Below, piece after piece: positions 9,302 through 18,335 of a stretch of 64,000 bases of DNA. The position numbers were made by a program, and so were the translations under genes. Source of the stretch: Alphaproteobacteria bacterium US3C007 (lineage in GTDB: Bacteria > Pseudomonadota > Alphaproteobacteria > Rhodobacterales > Rhodobacteraceae); assembly GCA_034423775.1 (NCBI GenBank), contig CP139918.1:3348001-3412000 (forward strand), written 5' to 3'. Numbering within the stretch: the first letter of the stretch is position 1; each line of letters begins with the position of its first letter. The notes beneath the pieces were generated by a model that did no database searches, was not told the origin of the DNA, and worked only from the letters and a program-made list of their open reading frames with translations.

Positions 9302-10306
9302 TTACCCGTCAAAATCCACAACTTCAGTGATTTTCAAGGCAAGTTTGCGCCGCGCGGCCAATTCCATCAGATTCACATCATCTGCCTGAAACGCGCCCCA
9401 CCCCTTAACCAATTCAGCTGGCTCAGTGTTCGGAGCGATTGGATATTCATAATTGGCAGTCGCATAGACCTCTTGCGCATCAGGAGATGTCAAAAACTCC
9501 ATAAACTTAAGCGCGTTTTCTCTATTCGGAGCATATTTCGCCATGGCTACACCGGAAATATTTACATGCGTACCGCCATTTTCAAACCTAGGAAACAACA
9601 CATTGACGCTGTCTGCCCAAGCTTTTTGTTCAGAATCCGCAAGCATTTTACCCATATAATAGGTGTTCCCAATAGAAATATCGCATTCACCTGCCCAGAT
9701 GGCCTTAACCTGCGCACGATCATTGCCTTGAGGTTTGCGCGCCAAATTAGCCTTAACACCCTCAAGCCAAGTTTGTGCACCTGCCTCACCGTGGTGATAA
9801 ATCACCGCCGACATAAGCGCCAAATTATAGGCATTGGTGCCCGAACGCGTGCAAAGCCTACCGCGCCATTTTGGATCAGCAAGATCTTCATAGGTTGTCA
9901 CTTCACCCGCAGCAACACGTTCTTTGCTGGCATAAACAATACGAGCCCGCGTGGTTAACCCAAACCATTCCTTGCCCGGATCCCGATACAGGCTGGGCAC
10001 GTTCTCTTCCAGTAATGCGCTCTCAACCGGCTGCGTTAACCCCGCGTCTAACAAAGCCGCAAGGCGCGAAATATCGACGGTTAGCATCACATCAACAGGG
10101 CTGCGTTTGCCTTCTGCTTTCATGCGCTCGACCATACCTTTTTTAAGATAAGCCGCATTCACTTTGATACCGGTTTTTTCCGTGAACGCATCGGTGAGTG
10201 GCTTGATCAATTCTGGTTGACGATAAGAATAAACGTTCACGTCCTCGGCTTCAGCAGCGCTTGAGAGAACGAGACCAGCCGCGATCAGTTTTACAAAAGA
10301 TTTCAT
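9302..10306 (-). CDS. Fe(3+) ABC transporter substrate-binding protein (FutA/FbpA family)
   Basis: A 334-residue periplasmic protein with a signal peptide ending near AAEA (MKSFVKLIAAGLVLSSAAEAEDVNVYSYRQ). It has the features of the ferric-binding class: the opening VNVYSYRQPELIKPLTDAFTEKTGIKVN, PVDVMLTVDISRL, and the adjacent tyrosines in GNTYYMGKML, which in this family ligate Fe(III). No permease or ATPase genes lie next to it, so those subunits must be encoded elsewhere or the gene is an orphan receptor. It is divergent from a haem-binding SOUL protein, and the 220 bp between them hold an AT-rich inverted repeat that could be an iron-responsive site. The family is firm and the ligand is inferred. 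Confidence 0.9.
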   Translation of the reverse strand: MKSFVKLIAAGLVLSSAAEAEDVNVYSYRQPELIKPLTDAFTEKTGIKVNAAYLKKGMVERMKAEGKRSPVDVMLTVDISRLAALLDAGLTQPVESALLEENVPSLYRDPGKEWFGLTTRARIVYASKERVAAGEVTTYEDLADPKWRGRLCTRSGTNAYNLALMSAVIYHHGEAGAQTWLEGVKANLARKPQGNDRAQVKAIWAGECDISIGNTYYMGKMLADSEQKAWADSVNVLFPRFENGGTHVNISGVAMAKYAPNRENALKFMEFLTSPDAQEVYATANYEYPIAPNTEPAELVKGWGAFQADDVNLMELAARRKLALKITEVVDFDG

Positions 10307-10355
10307 GTTATATTTCCATATTTTTTCAGTTGATAAACCATCAATATATTTGTTG

Positions 10356-10392
10356 ACTATTTTTGTAAAGAATTAATCTTGATAAAAATAGT
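10356..10392. promoter_or_regulatory. Inverted repeat between the iron-binding and SOUL genes
   Basis: A perfect 9-bp inverted repeat, ACTATTTTT at 10356-10364 and AAAAATAGT at 10384-10392, separated by 19 bp. It starts 50 bp upstream of the iron-binding protein start and lies 135 bp from the SOUL gene. Position between divergent iron-related genes suggests an operator, but it does not match a consensus I can name with certainty. Confidence 0.4.
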
Positions 10393-10526
10393 AAGAAAAA
10401 AATAAATTAACCCTTTACGTGGAAAAAAGAACCCTCAAAACCCATATGAAAGAATTAAAATATAATATTAACAATAGCTAAAAGACACGCAATTGATTCA
10501 ACACAGCCAAAAGCTATATCTCTAAC

Positions 10527-11099
10527 ATGATAGTAATTTCACGTATGGTGACCATTAGCCTTGTGGTTTGGGCGTTGTTTTCCGGAGGCGCTATGGCCTA
10601 TGAAGAGCCAGAATATAAACTTTTGCAATCAAATGAAGCGTATGAAATTCGTCATTATAAAGACCGGCTTGCTGTTCAAACCATTCAGGGTCACGGCAGC
10701 AATTCGGCGTTTCGCCGATTATTTTCGTATATTTCGGGCACCAATGAAACCTCTTCGAAAATTTCAATGACCGTTCCGGTAACGCAAACCGACCAAAACG
10801 GTGCGACGCAAATGCAATTTTATTTGCCTCAAGCCTTTACCAAAGAAACGGCCCCAGCACCTTCACACGGCTCCGTAAAATTGGTTACGGTGCCCGGCGG
10901 ATATTACGCGGTGATGCAATATTCTGGTAGGTCTACCAACAAAAATTATCAAGCTCACGCTGCGCGTCTTAAGCGCCATTTGCAAGACGCTGGCGTCAAA
11001 ATCCTGGGCGCATCGATTAAAGCAACCTATAACGGACCGTTAACGCCGTTTTTCATGAGACGGAATGAAGCGATCTACCCGATAGACTGGCAACCTTAA
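10527..11099 (+). CDS. SOUL family haem-binding protein
   Basis: A 190-residue exported protein with an N-terminal signal (VTISLVVWALFSGGAMA). The body matches the SOUL/HBP fold: YKLLQSNEAYEIRHYKDRLAVQT, NETSSKISMTVPVTQ, MQFYLPQAF, YYAVMQYSGRSTNKNYQAHAARLKRHL and the closing YNGPLTPFFMRRNEAIYPI. Bacterial members bind haem or related tetrapyrroles, with mostly uncharacterised roles. It is divergent from a ferric-iron receptor, which suggests a link to iron or haem handling. The annotated ATG at 10527 lacks a clear ribosome site; the ATG at 10545 is a possible alternative. Confidence 0.9.
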   Translation: MIVISRMVTISLVVWALFSGGAMAYEEPEYKLLQSNEAYEIRHYKDRLAVQTIQGHGSNSAFRRLFSYISGTNETSSKISMTVPVTQTDQNGATQMQFYLPQAFTKETAPAPSHGSVKLVTVPGGYYAVMQYSGRSTNKNYQAHAARLKRHLQDAGVKILGASIKATYNGPLTPFFMRRNEAIYPIDWQP

Positions 11100-11183
11100 T
11101 AGAATGTCTGGGTTGCGCAGCCAACCCGGCGGTCCAGACGCATGTGATGGTTAGGCAACTGCGTATTGGAGGTCTAAAAAACG

Positions 11184-12017
11184 CTAGTGGCTCATCAATA
11201 CGGGAATTTCGGCGCCAAGCGAAATATCCTGTGTCACCCCCCCAAATAACCCTTCGCGAAGCGGCGAATGTTCGTAAGCGCCCATCACCAAAAGGCCGGC
11301 ATCAACGTTGCGGCAATGCTCTACAAGAGTTTGCGAAATGGTTTTTTTAGACAGCGGTATCTCACTAATTGTAACGTTCCAGCCATGGTTTTTAAAAAGC
11401 TTCCCAATATCAACGCCTGGGGTTGCCTCGGCAAGCGGCATCCGCCCGATCGACACAAGATCAACGTTATGACCGGCTTTTAAAAATAATTTAGCATCAG
11501 CCAGCGCCCGCGCCGCCGCCCGCTTGCCATCCCACGCAATCACGATGGTTTTATCAAAACAATCCACCGGAGGGTTGGATGGAAACACCAAAACCGGCCG
11601 CCCACTTTCCAAAGCGATTCGGTCTGGAAACAGCTCTAAATGCGACAGATTATGCGCAAAGCTTTTTTCATGCATTCCCAAAATTGTCAGATCAAACAGA
11701 CGAGAATACCGCGTAACGGTGGTTTGAACAGATCCCCCGCTATTTATCCATGTTTTCTTTTCCGCTGGAACAACCTGACATATCTCATCAAATTTTTCTC
11801 GAATATCATCACTGGGACTATCTGCAGCTTCCACGATTGCATCCTGCATTTTTTGAGGCATCCACGCCTTATGCAACTGCCGCGATAAAAATGGATTGCC
11901 ATGTGCAAATAAACCGGTGAGATCCGTATCAAATCGCTGTTGAACCTGCACAGCGCCTTTCAACGCCGCATCGGATCCAGGCAAGCCATTATAGGCCACA
12001 AGAATATTTTTAAGCAT
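11184..12017 (-). CDS. Universal stress protein, tandem UspA domains
   Basis: A 277-residue cytosolic protein, about twice the length of a single Usp domain. The N-terminal domain starts MLKNILVAYNGLPGSDAALKGA. The C-terminal domain begins at KTIVIAWDGKRAAARALADA and ends GLLVMGAYEHSPLREGLFGG, the nucleotide-loop region of this subfamily. A gagggatg ribosome site precedes the ATG. It lies 261 bp downstream of the tctCBA operon on the same strand and may be read from it or from its own promoter. Family is firm; the stress it answers to is not indicated. Confidence 0.93.
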   Translation of the reverse strand: MLKNILVAYNGLPGSDAALKGAVQVQQRFDTDLTGLFAHGNPFLSRQLHKAWMPQKMQDAIVEAADSPSDDIREKFDEICQVVPAEKKTWINSGGSVQTTVTRYSRLFDLTILGMHEKSFAHNLSHLELFPDRIALESGRPVLVFPSNPPVDCFDKTIVIAWDGKRAAARALADAKLFLKAGHNVDLVSIGRMPLAEATPGVDIGKLFKNHGWNVTISEIPLSKKTISQTLVEHCRNVDAGLLVMGAYEHSPLREGLFGGVTQDISLGAEIPVLMSH

Positions 12018-12278
12018 GTAACATCCCTCTTTCTAACGCGAACCGGAAGGTCTTAAACGCGTTTTTAAACGCTGCCTGCGATACATCTTGTAAGATTTTG
12101 TGACATACCTCTCGTGCAGAGCGTAAGTTAAAGGTTTTTAAAAAAACCGCACTTAGATTAAAAATTACACTCTGAAATAAGGCACGAAATCCCAAAATAT
12201 GCCTAAATGAGCAGCAGATATAACAACTGAATATCTGGCCAACACGACGGTTTATTTGCACCAAGAAAAGCCCCCTTT

Positions 12279-13799
12279 CTACGATTGCGAGCTGACCGAG
12301 GCAGCCCGTTTTCGAGATAGAAAAAACTTTAAAAAAGGCAATAGAAACAAAATGATACTTATACCTAAAAAGGTTGCGGATAATGGCCGCTCAACGAAGG
12401 CGAAAATGTTTCCTTGCTCGGCAATCAATGTTTGCCGAAAGCTTTTTTCCATTAACCCCCCCAGCACCAAGGCCAAAACCAAAGGAGCCAAGGGATAATC
12501 CGCTTTTCGCAAAATATACCCACAGACACCAAAGCCAATAATCAACCAAACATCATGAATTTTTTGGCTTGGTGCGTAGCCTCCAACCAAGCAAAGCAAA
12601 AACACCATGGCGCATAAAACGCTGAAAGGCATCCGCAACGCCCAAACAAAAACTGGGATTAACGCCAAATTGACAATAACGGCCATAACATTGGCGGTAT
12701 AGAGTGAGGATATCAAGCTCCAAACAAACTCAGATTGTTCAATGAACAGCATGGGCCCCGGAACCAACCCCCACATCACCATGCCGCCAAGCAGCAAAGC
12801 CGTGGTCGGTGAGCCAGGAATTCCAAGCGTCAACATTGGCAATAGTGATCCGGTTGATGCCGCATTATTGGCGGTTTCTGGGGCGGCCACGCCTTCAACC
12901 GCGCCCTTTCCAAATTTCTCAGGGGTTTTTGACGATAATTTTGCCAAGCCGTAAGACATAAGCGCAGCAGGGGTGGCGCCTGCAGCAGGCAACATACCCA
13001 CGAAAAACCCCAGAAAAGAACCGAAGCTCATCGTTTTCCAAAGCTTATTCACCTCTTTCAAACCAGACCAAATATCTTTGAAAGACAACTTTGCTGACGT
13101 GACAGAGGGGGCCGTTTTCTGCGTTTCAATCGTATATAAAATTTCCCCCACCCCATAGGTGCCAATCGCCAAAACCAGAAAACTGATACCCGAGTAGAAG
13201 CCAGGTTGATCAAAGAAAATCATCCGGGGTTGCCCCGATATCATATCCAAACCAACTGTCGATAAAATCAAACCTAAACAGATCATAATGATCGTTTTAT
13301 AGACGTCATCGCCACCCAGCCCAACAAATGTGGTGAAGGCCAACAACACCAAGGTAAATTCTTCTGCTGGCCCAAAGGCCAGCGCCAGATCTGCCAGCGG
13401 TTCTGCAAAAAGTGTAAATAAGATAATCGAAATTGTTCCGCCAATAAACGAGGCGGCCGCCGCCGTTAACAGCGCCAGCCCGGCTTTGCCCTGTTGCGCC
13501 ATTGGCCGGCCGTCAAACGTGGTTGCCACTGCGGTTGACGCGCCAGGAATACCGAGCAGAATAGAGCTTACTGCGCCGCCATACATCGCGCCATAATAAA
13601 TAGCTGCAAGCAAAATAATCGCCGAGGATGGTGGCACGATAAACGTTAAAGGAAGCACAATCGCAACGCCATTTACCGATCCAAGCCCCGGCATAGCCCC
13701 AATGAATAAACCTGCAAAAACACCAATGAATACGATCATTAGGTTTAAGGGTTGCAAAGAAATCGCAAAGCCATTCGCCAAATGGTTTAGTAAATCCAT
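12279..13799 (-). CDS. tctA: TctA family large permease of a tripartite tricarboxylate transporter
   Basis: A 506-residue membrane protein with about 11-12 hydrophobic segments. The N-terminal motif GLFIGAMPGLGSVNGVAIVLPLTF and the mirrored GFFVGMLPAAGATPAALMSYGLAK are the two signature repeats of TctA. It starts 11 bp after the tctB stop. The Tct (TTT) systems are secondary importers that use a high-affinity periplasmic receptor. The substrate cannot be read from the permease. Confidence 0.95.
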   Translation of the reverse strand: MDLLNHLANGFAISLQPLNLMIVFIGVFAGLFIGAMPGLGSVNGVAIVLPLTFIVPPSSAIILLAAIYYGAMYGGAVSSILLGIPGASTAVATTFDGRPMAQQGKAGLALLTAAAASFIGGTISIILFTLFAEPLADLALAFGPAEEFTLVLLAFTTFVGLGGDDVYKTIIMICLGLILSTVGLDMISGQPRMIFFDQPGFYSGISFLVLAIGTYGVGEILYTIETQKTAPSVTSAKLSFKDIWSGLKEVNKLWKTMSFGSFLGFFVGMLPAAGATPAALMSYGLAKLSSKTPEKFGKGAVEGVAAPETANNAASTGSLLPMLTLGIPGSPTTALLLGGMVMWGLVPGPMLFIEQSEFVWSLISSLYTANVMAVIVNLALIPVFVWALRMPFSVLCAMVFLLCLVGGYAPSQKIHDVWLIIGFGVCGYILRKADYPLAPLVLALVLGGLMEKSFRQTLIAEQGNIFAFVERPLSATFLGISIILFLLPFLKFFLSRKRAASVSSQS

Positions 13800-13810
13800 C
13801 TTAGGCTCCT

Positions 13811-14302
13811 TTAGAAAAACTGCGCGTAAAGCGGAATAAAGACAGGCTCGGTAATGCCTTTCGGCAAAAGAATTCTGAGCGTCACCTCAAAGAAGAAGAA
13901 AAAGAACACAGCGGTGGCGATGCTCATAAAAAGGCTTAACCCCCATCCATGCCCACCAAAAAAACGCAAATACCACAAGGTAAAGGAGGGAAGCGCGATA
14001 TAGGCCCCAAGCCAAGGCAAAAGCGCCACGGTTATCACCAAGGCCAGCGTAACGATCAGCACTGATCGCAGCATTTCAGGATCAAAAAACGAACCTTCGC
14101 TTTCCGATTTTGATTGATAACTCCGGCGTAAAATACCTACCGACGCCAACAGCATGATAACTGAGAGCCAAAACCCAAACGCCCCGCCGCCCGGACCACC
14201 CGTCATGCCATTCCACCCGATGGGTAATTCGCTGGCATACCACATAAAATATAGCGATAAAAATATTAGGAAACACGCGATGATACGATCAGCAAGCAAC
14301 AT
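13811..14302 (-). CDS. tctB: TctB family small permease
   Basis: A 163-residue protein with four hydrophobic segments (IIACFLIFLSLYFMWYAS near the start, WLSVIMLLASVGIL, VLIVTLALVITVALLPWLGAYIALP, LFMSIATAVFFFFFFEVTLRILLP). This is the usual size and shape of the poorly conserved TctB subunit. It lies between tctC and tctA in one operon. Confidence 0.9.
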   Translation of the reverse strand: MLLADRIIACFLIFLSLYFMWYASELPIGWNGMTGGPGGGAFGFWLSVIMLLASVGILRRSYQSKSESEGSFFDPEMLRSVLIVTLALVITVALLPWLGAYIALPSFTLWYLRFFGGHGWGLSLFMSIATAVFFFFFFEVTLRILLPKGITEPVFIPLYAQFF

Positions 14303-14326
14303 TTGAGCGCCCTTTTATCAAAATGA

Positions 14327-14346
14327 CGGCCGCGCAATCGCGACCG
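14327..14346 (-). promoter_or_regulatory. Intercistronic hairpin between tctC and tctB
   Basis: An 8-bp stem with one G-U pair in the minus-strand RNA (arms 14327-14334 and 14339-14346, loop of four bases), between the tctC stop and the tctB start. It could attenuate or protect the upstream message. Confidence 0.5.
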
Positions 14347-14376
14347 CCTGGTTTCTTAACGTCCGTTTAAAACCGA

Positions 14377-15345
14377 TCAGTTTGAAACGTTTAACAGCTG
14401 CGCATGTTTGGCACGTTCATCCAAGAAATAAGACTGCAAAGCATCTCCCGTTAGGAAATCTGCCATTAAAGCTTTTTCTTTGGTGTAGGTCTGCCATTCA
14501 GAAGAAGCCGCCAATTTTTCAAACATACCTGTGTAATACTCCACAGCGTCTGGGGCCATATCTTTGGGCGCTACGAAAGAGCGTTGCATCCAATACACCA
14601 AGTCGTGACCTAATTCGCGCATGGTCGGTGTTTCCGGGAACACCTCAATCCGGTTTGGCGTAAAGGCCGCGATCGGCACAAGTTTTCCCGCTTTGTAAAA
14701 GCCCAAAGCCTCAGACGGGTTGTTCACGGATGAGTTTATGACTCCGCCAACAAGGCTTTTTGCCACCGCCCCGCCCCCTTTGAAGGGAACATACGTCACC
14801 GAGATATCAAACTCTTCTTCCAACATGGCTGTAACCAGGCTGTCTTCTTGTCCAGATCCCGTGCCACCCATTTTCCAAGCGCCACCTTCGGCTTTCACCG
14901 CAGCAACATATTCTTCGATTGTGGTGATGCCCGTATCTGCGTGGACCCACAGCACAAACGTGTCCAGCGCCATCCGTGCTATCGGCGTAAACTCTTCGAT
15001 ATTCACCCCAATATCTGTGCGCAATGGCGTGGTGTAATAGCTGTTTAGCGTGGCCATAATCACATGATTATCACCGGCTTTATCCTTCAGATACCGCAGC
15101 GCTTCAGCGCCCGATCCCCCGCCTTTATTCACAGGCAAAACGGGCATATCTGCTAAGTTTTCCTTTTGAATGATGCTCTGAAACAATCGCGCAAGCCGAT
15201 CAGCGCCGCCGCCCTGCCCCGCCATAATAACCATTTCAACCGGCTTTTGCGGCTTCCAATCGCCGGCCAATGCAGGCAAACCTGTCGCCAACGTCAAAGA
15301 TGCAGCCACCAAAGGTGTAAAGAGGCTCTTCAATACTAGTCTCAT
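14377..15345 (-). CDS. tctC: TctC family periplasmic substrate-binding protein
   Basis: A 322-residue receptor with a signal peptide (LFTPLVAASLTLATGLPALAGDW). Typical Bug/TctC features are the opening KPVEMVIMAGQGGGADRLARLFQ, VLPVNKGGGSGAEALRYL, and KMGGTGSGQEDSLVTAMLEEEFDISVTYVPFKGGGAVAKSLVGG. The ribosome site aggag precedes the ATG. It is the first gene of the operon; the ligand is probably a small carboxylate, but the family is too broad to say which. Confidence 0.94.
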   Translation of the reverse strand: MRLVLKSLFTPLVAASLTLATGLPALAGDWKPQKPVEMVIMAGQGGGADRLARLFQSIIQKENLADMPVLPVNKGGGSGAEALRYLKDKAGDNHVIMATLNSYYTTPLRTDIGVNIEEFTPIARMALDTFVLWVHADTGITTIEEYVAAVKAEGGAWKMGGTGSGQEDSLVTAMLEEEFDISVTYVPFKGGGAVAKSLVGGVINSSVNNPSEALGFYKAGKLVPIAAFTPNRIEVFPETPTMRELGHDLVYWMQRSFVAPKDMAPDAVEYYTGMFEKLAASSEWQTYTKEKALMADFLTGDALQSYFLDERAKHAQLLNVSN

Positions 15346-15662
15346 TTTTTAAAACTCCTATTCGTTTAAAGCGGGGCCAGTCACCCAGCCAAAAAACCTA
15401 ACCATATCTCAAAAAGCGGCCCGAAAGCCGGTTTCTATCCAAAGCAATTACTTCAAAGTAATTTTATTTCAATAGATATGTCTTTTATAAATTTTTATTG
15501 CTTGCTTAATTTTTTTTATTCAAACAACGAGTATGTTGCTCTCATCAAAAAACTCTTAGAAAAAGCTCTTTAATAGACCTTACCGCAGCAGAATTTTCTA
15601 ACAGAAAGCAAAAGTGTCACGAGCTAGGTCGATAGAAAGGCATGGTTAAAATATAATTTAAT

Positions 15663-15705
15663 AAAAAGGCGTAATCCTTCGCACAGTGAAGGATTACGCC
15701 TTTTT
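15663..15705 (-). terminator. Strong bidirectional intrinsic terminator of the phn operon
   Basis: A perfect 18-bp inverted repeat with a 7-nt loop (arms 15663-15680 and 15688-15705). The arms end in A5 and T5, so it can end transcription on both strands. It lies 127 bp after the last phnE stop and upstream of tctC. Confidence 0.9.
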
Positions 15706-15831
15706 ATTACCTTAATGGAAAGCAATGCCTCGTAACGAAGCCTGGTTCCTAATCGCCCAATTCACTCCGGCGCCAAACACCCCACATGGCATATTATCAA
15801 CGCCGTGACACAGCGGCCTAGGCTTTGCGTT

Positions 15832-16656
15832 TTAAATAATCGCGCCGCGTACCTTTGCAGACACCCATTCCGAAATAAAAACGGTGATCAGAATCACAAT
15901 GAGAATCATCGACACTTGCGTCCAAGCCAGCGTGTTAAGCGATCCATTTAATTGCAGGCCGATACCACCGGCCCCAACCAATCCTAAAATCGTTGACTCG
16001 CGAATATTGATATCCCAACGGTAAATTGCAACACCTGCGATGGTGGGCAGCACTTGCGGTAAAATCCCGAAGATCATCTGCTGCGCTTTATTGGCGCCAG
16101 TGGCCTCGATGGCCTCAACTTGCGTGTGATCAATTTCTTCAATCGATTCATAAATCAATTTGGCGCAAAACCCTACCGATCGTAAACCTATTGCGATCGT
16201 TCCAGCCAACACGCCTGGCCCTAGGATGAATACCAAGATAAGCGCCCAGATCAACGAGTTTACTGATCTTGAAGAAACGATGATAAAGAGCGCTATCGTA
16301 CGCACAATTATATGCGGTGTGGTATTGCGCGCTGCAGCAAATGCGACGGGGCCTGCAATGACCATCGCAATGACGGTGCCCAAAGTCGCAATATTAAGCG
16401 TATCCCAGACGGGTTTCCACAATTGATCGAGGTAAGACCATTTGGGTGGGATCATACGCGAGACGATATCTGCACCTTGGCTCGGCGCATCCGCAACAAA
16501 AAACCAAATGGTTTTTTCTGAAATCATCTGCCACGCATAGGCAATGATGGCCAAGCTGACCAGCCAAAAGAACCACCGGATCCATTGCTCTTTAGAGGTG
16601 CGGTGTTTCCAAGACTCGCCAGCGCTGGTTTGATATGAAGGCATTATTGTACCCAC
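15832..16656 (-). CDS. phnE: Phosphonate-type ABC transporter permease PhnE (second copy)
   Basis: A 274-residue inner-membrane protein with about six hydrophobic segments. The cytoplasmic coupling loop reads AIEATGANKAQQMIFGILPQVLPTIAG and is followed by ESTILGLVGAGGIGLQL, the PhnE signature. It overlaps the first phnE by 13 bp, so the two permeases are translationally coupled and probably form a heterodimer. It is the last gene before a strong terminator. Confidence 0.93.
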   Translation of the reverse strand: MGTIMPSYQTSAGESWKHRTSKEQWIRWFFWLVSLAIIAYAWQMISEKTIWFFVADAPSQGADIVSRMIPPKWSYLDQLWKPVWDTLNIATLGTVIAMVIAGPVAFAAARNTTPHIIVRTIALFIIVSSRSVNSLIWALILVFILGPGVLAGTIAIGLRSVGFCAKLIYESIEEIDHTQVEAIEATGANKAQQMIFGILPQVLPTIAGVAIYRWDINIRESTILGLVGAGGIGLQLNGSLNTLAWTQVSMILIVILITVFISEWVSAKVRGAII

Positions 16657-17465
16657 TTTCTCATAAAGCTTGAGGTATATTCCAATCCCATTACGATCAA
16701 GATTATGATCAAGAGAATTGCGGCAGCCGTGTCGAACTCATACCGAGAGAAGGCTGTGTTCAAAGTGGCGCCAATACCGCCGCCTCCAACGATCCCGACA
16801 ACGGCGGATTCGCGAAAATTAATGTCTAACCGATAGACCGATAGGCCAATCATTCGGGGCATCACTTGTGGCTGGATGGAATAATTTACCCATTGGAACC
16901 AATTCGCGCCGGTGGCTTTGACCGCCTCGGCCTGAGATGCACTGCAATTCTCGATATCTTCGGCAAGCAGTTTTGCGTAAAATCCAATCGTTCCCAAAGC
17001 CAGCGCAACGAAACCCGCAAAAGGCCCAAAGCCAAATAGCTTCACCGCGAAAATCGCCAAGATAATTTCAGGAAAGGTTCGAGAGCCCGCGATAATGCCT
17101 CGGCAGAAGAAATACACCCAGGCCGGTGCCAAGTTCCGAGCAGCGCCAAGGCCAACAGGAATGGATAACGCGATGCCCGCGACCGTGGAAATAATTGCCA
17201 TCCAGATGCTTTCGGCAATCCCTTCCCAAACAACGCCCCGGTTATCGGCAAAATTTGGGGGGAAGAACGAATCTAAGAAGCGTTGCGCGCGCGGCAAGCC
17301 TTCTTTGATACGTTGGATATCGATATCCATCGTTCCCAGAGCCGCTGCCAAATAAATTGCAACGCCGAGAAAAAGCAACCACCTTAAAAAATCATTTTCA
17401 ATGAAAGGGGCTTTTTTCCAAACACTCGGATAGGCCGTATTATGCGAAGCGTTTTTCATCTTCAA
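16644..17465 (-). CDS. phnE: Phosphonate-type ABC transporter permease PhnE (first copy)
   Basis: A 273-residue permease parallel to its downstream paralogue: [26 protein letters not shown] for the coupling loop and [18 protein letters not shown] segment around residues 100-140 ([15 protein letters not shown]) fits the start of the permease domain. The start overlaps the phnC stop by 4 bp (ATGA). Confidence 0.93.
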   Translation of the reverse strand: MKMKNASHNTAYPSVWKKAPFIENDFLRWLLFLGVAIYLAAALGTMDIDIQRIKEGLPRAQRFLDSFFPPNFADNRGVVWEGIAESIWMAIISTVAGIALSIPVGLGAARNLAPAWVYFFCRGIIAGSRTFPEIILAIFAVKLFGFGPFAGFVALALGTIGFYAKLLAEDIENCSASQAEAVKATGANWFQWVNYSIQPQVMPRMIGLSVYRLDINFRESAVVGIVGGGGIGATLNTAFSRYEFDTAAAILLIIILIVMGLEYTSSFMRKWVQ

Positions 17466-18265
17466 AACTCTTCTTTTGTATCGTCATCATCATCCTCATC
17501 TTCGCTCGCCTTGATGGTGGCCGACCAATCTTCTTCACCGTAGATGCGTGTCAGCACCTCGGGCGACAAACCATCCGGTGGGCCATCATAAACAACAGCG
17601 CCAAGTTCGAGCCCAACCACACGTTGCGAGAACATTTGCGCCAAAAACACGTCATGTATGTTAATGATCGCCGTCAGCCCGCGCTCTTTGCACAGCTCTT
17701 GTATCAGCCGCATAATTTGGCGCGATGTTTTCGGATCAAGGCTGGCTGTGGGCTCATCCACAAGCAACACATCAGGATCTTGAATCAAGGCTCGGCAAAT
17801 ACCCACCCGCTGCCTTTGCCCGCCGGAAAGCTCATCCGCGCGTTTATCGGCCATATGTTTAAGCCCTACGCGATCGAGCAAACGATACGCTTCCTGAATA
17901 TCGGCGCTGGGGAATTTTCTGAAATAGCTCCGCCAAAAACCCACATAGCCCAGACGGCCAGAGAGAACATTCTCCATCACGGTGAGCCGTTCAACAAGCG
18001 CATATTCCTGAAAAATCATACCCATTTTGCGGCGTGCGCGCCGCAGCGCTGCAGACGAAAGCCGCGTTAATTCTAAGTCTTTCAGCTTTACGCTGCCCGA
18101 GCTTGGTTCAACCAACCGATTGACGCAGCGGATAAGCGTTGATTTACCGGCCCCAGAGGGACCGATCAGGGCCAGTACCTGCCCTTGCGGGACATCAAGA
18201 GTAACGCCTTTAAGTGCATAATCACCTGTATCGTAGCGTTTCTTTAAATCACTTAATTGAAGCAT
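17462..18265 (-). CDS. phnC: Phosphonate-type ABC transporter ATPase PhnC
   Basis: A 267-residue ATPase with Walker [10 protein letters not shown], signature [15 protein letters not shown], Walker [13 protein letters not shown] and the switch His in [11 protein letters not shown]. The C-terminus is an unusual acidic tail ([15 protein letters not shown]) after the normal end of the domain. It follows phnD after a strong hairpin and overlaps phnE by 4 bp. Confidence 0.95.
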   Translation of the reverse strand: MLQLSDLKKRYDTGDYALKGVTLDVPQGQVLALIGPSGAGKSTLIRCVNRLVEPSSGSVKLKDLELTRLSSAALRRARRKMGMIFQEYALVERLTVMENVLSGRLGYVGFWRSYFRKFPSADIQEAYRLLDRVGLKHMADKRADELSGGQRQRVGICRALIQDPDVLLVDEPTASLDPKTSRQIMRLIQELCKERGLTAIINIHDVFLAQMFSQRVVGLELGAVVYDGPPDGLSPEVLTRIYGEEDWSATIKASEDEDDDDDTKEEF

Positions 18266-18297
18266 TCTATCTCTCAGTCTTTATCAGTCAAAAAAAG

Positions 18298-18326
18298 CGA
18301 GCCAGGTTGTAGCTTAACCTGGCTCG
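18298..18326 (-). terminator. Intra-operon terminator/attenuator between phnD and phnC
   Basis: A perfect 11-bp stem (CGAGCCAGGTT with its complement, 7-nt loop). In the minus-strand RNA it is followed by C and seven U residues, the form of an intrinsic terminator. It sits 9 bp after the phnD stop, so only part of the transcripts should reach phnC-phnE-phnE. Confidence 0.85.
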
Positions 18327-18335
18327 GCTCAATAT

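Noticed and set aside
12010..12264. Minus-strand frame upstream of the universal stress protein gene
   Set aside because: No ribosome site, no family features and it overlaps the usp start; it is the usp leader region.
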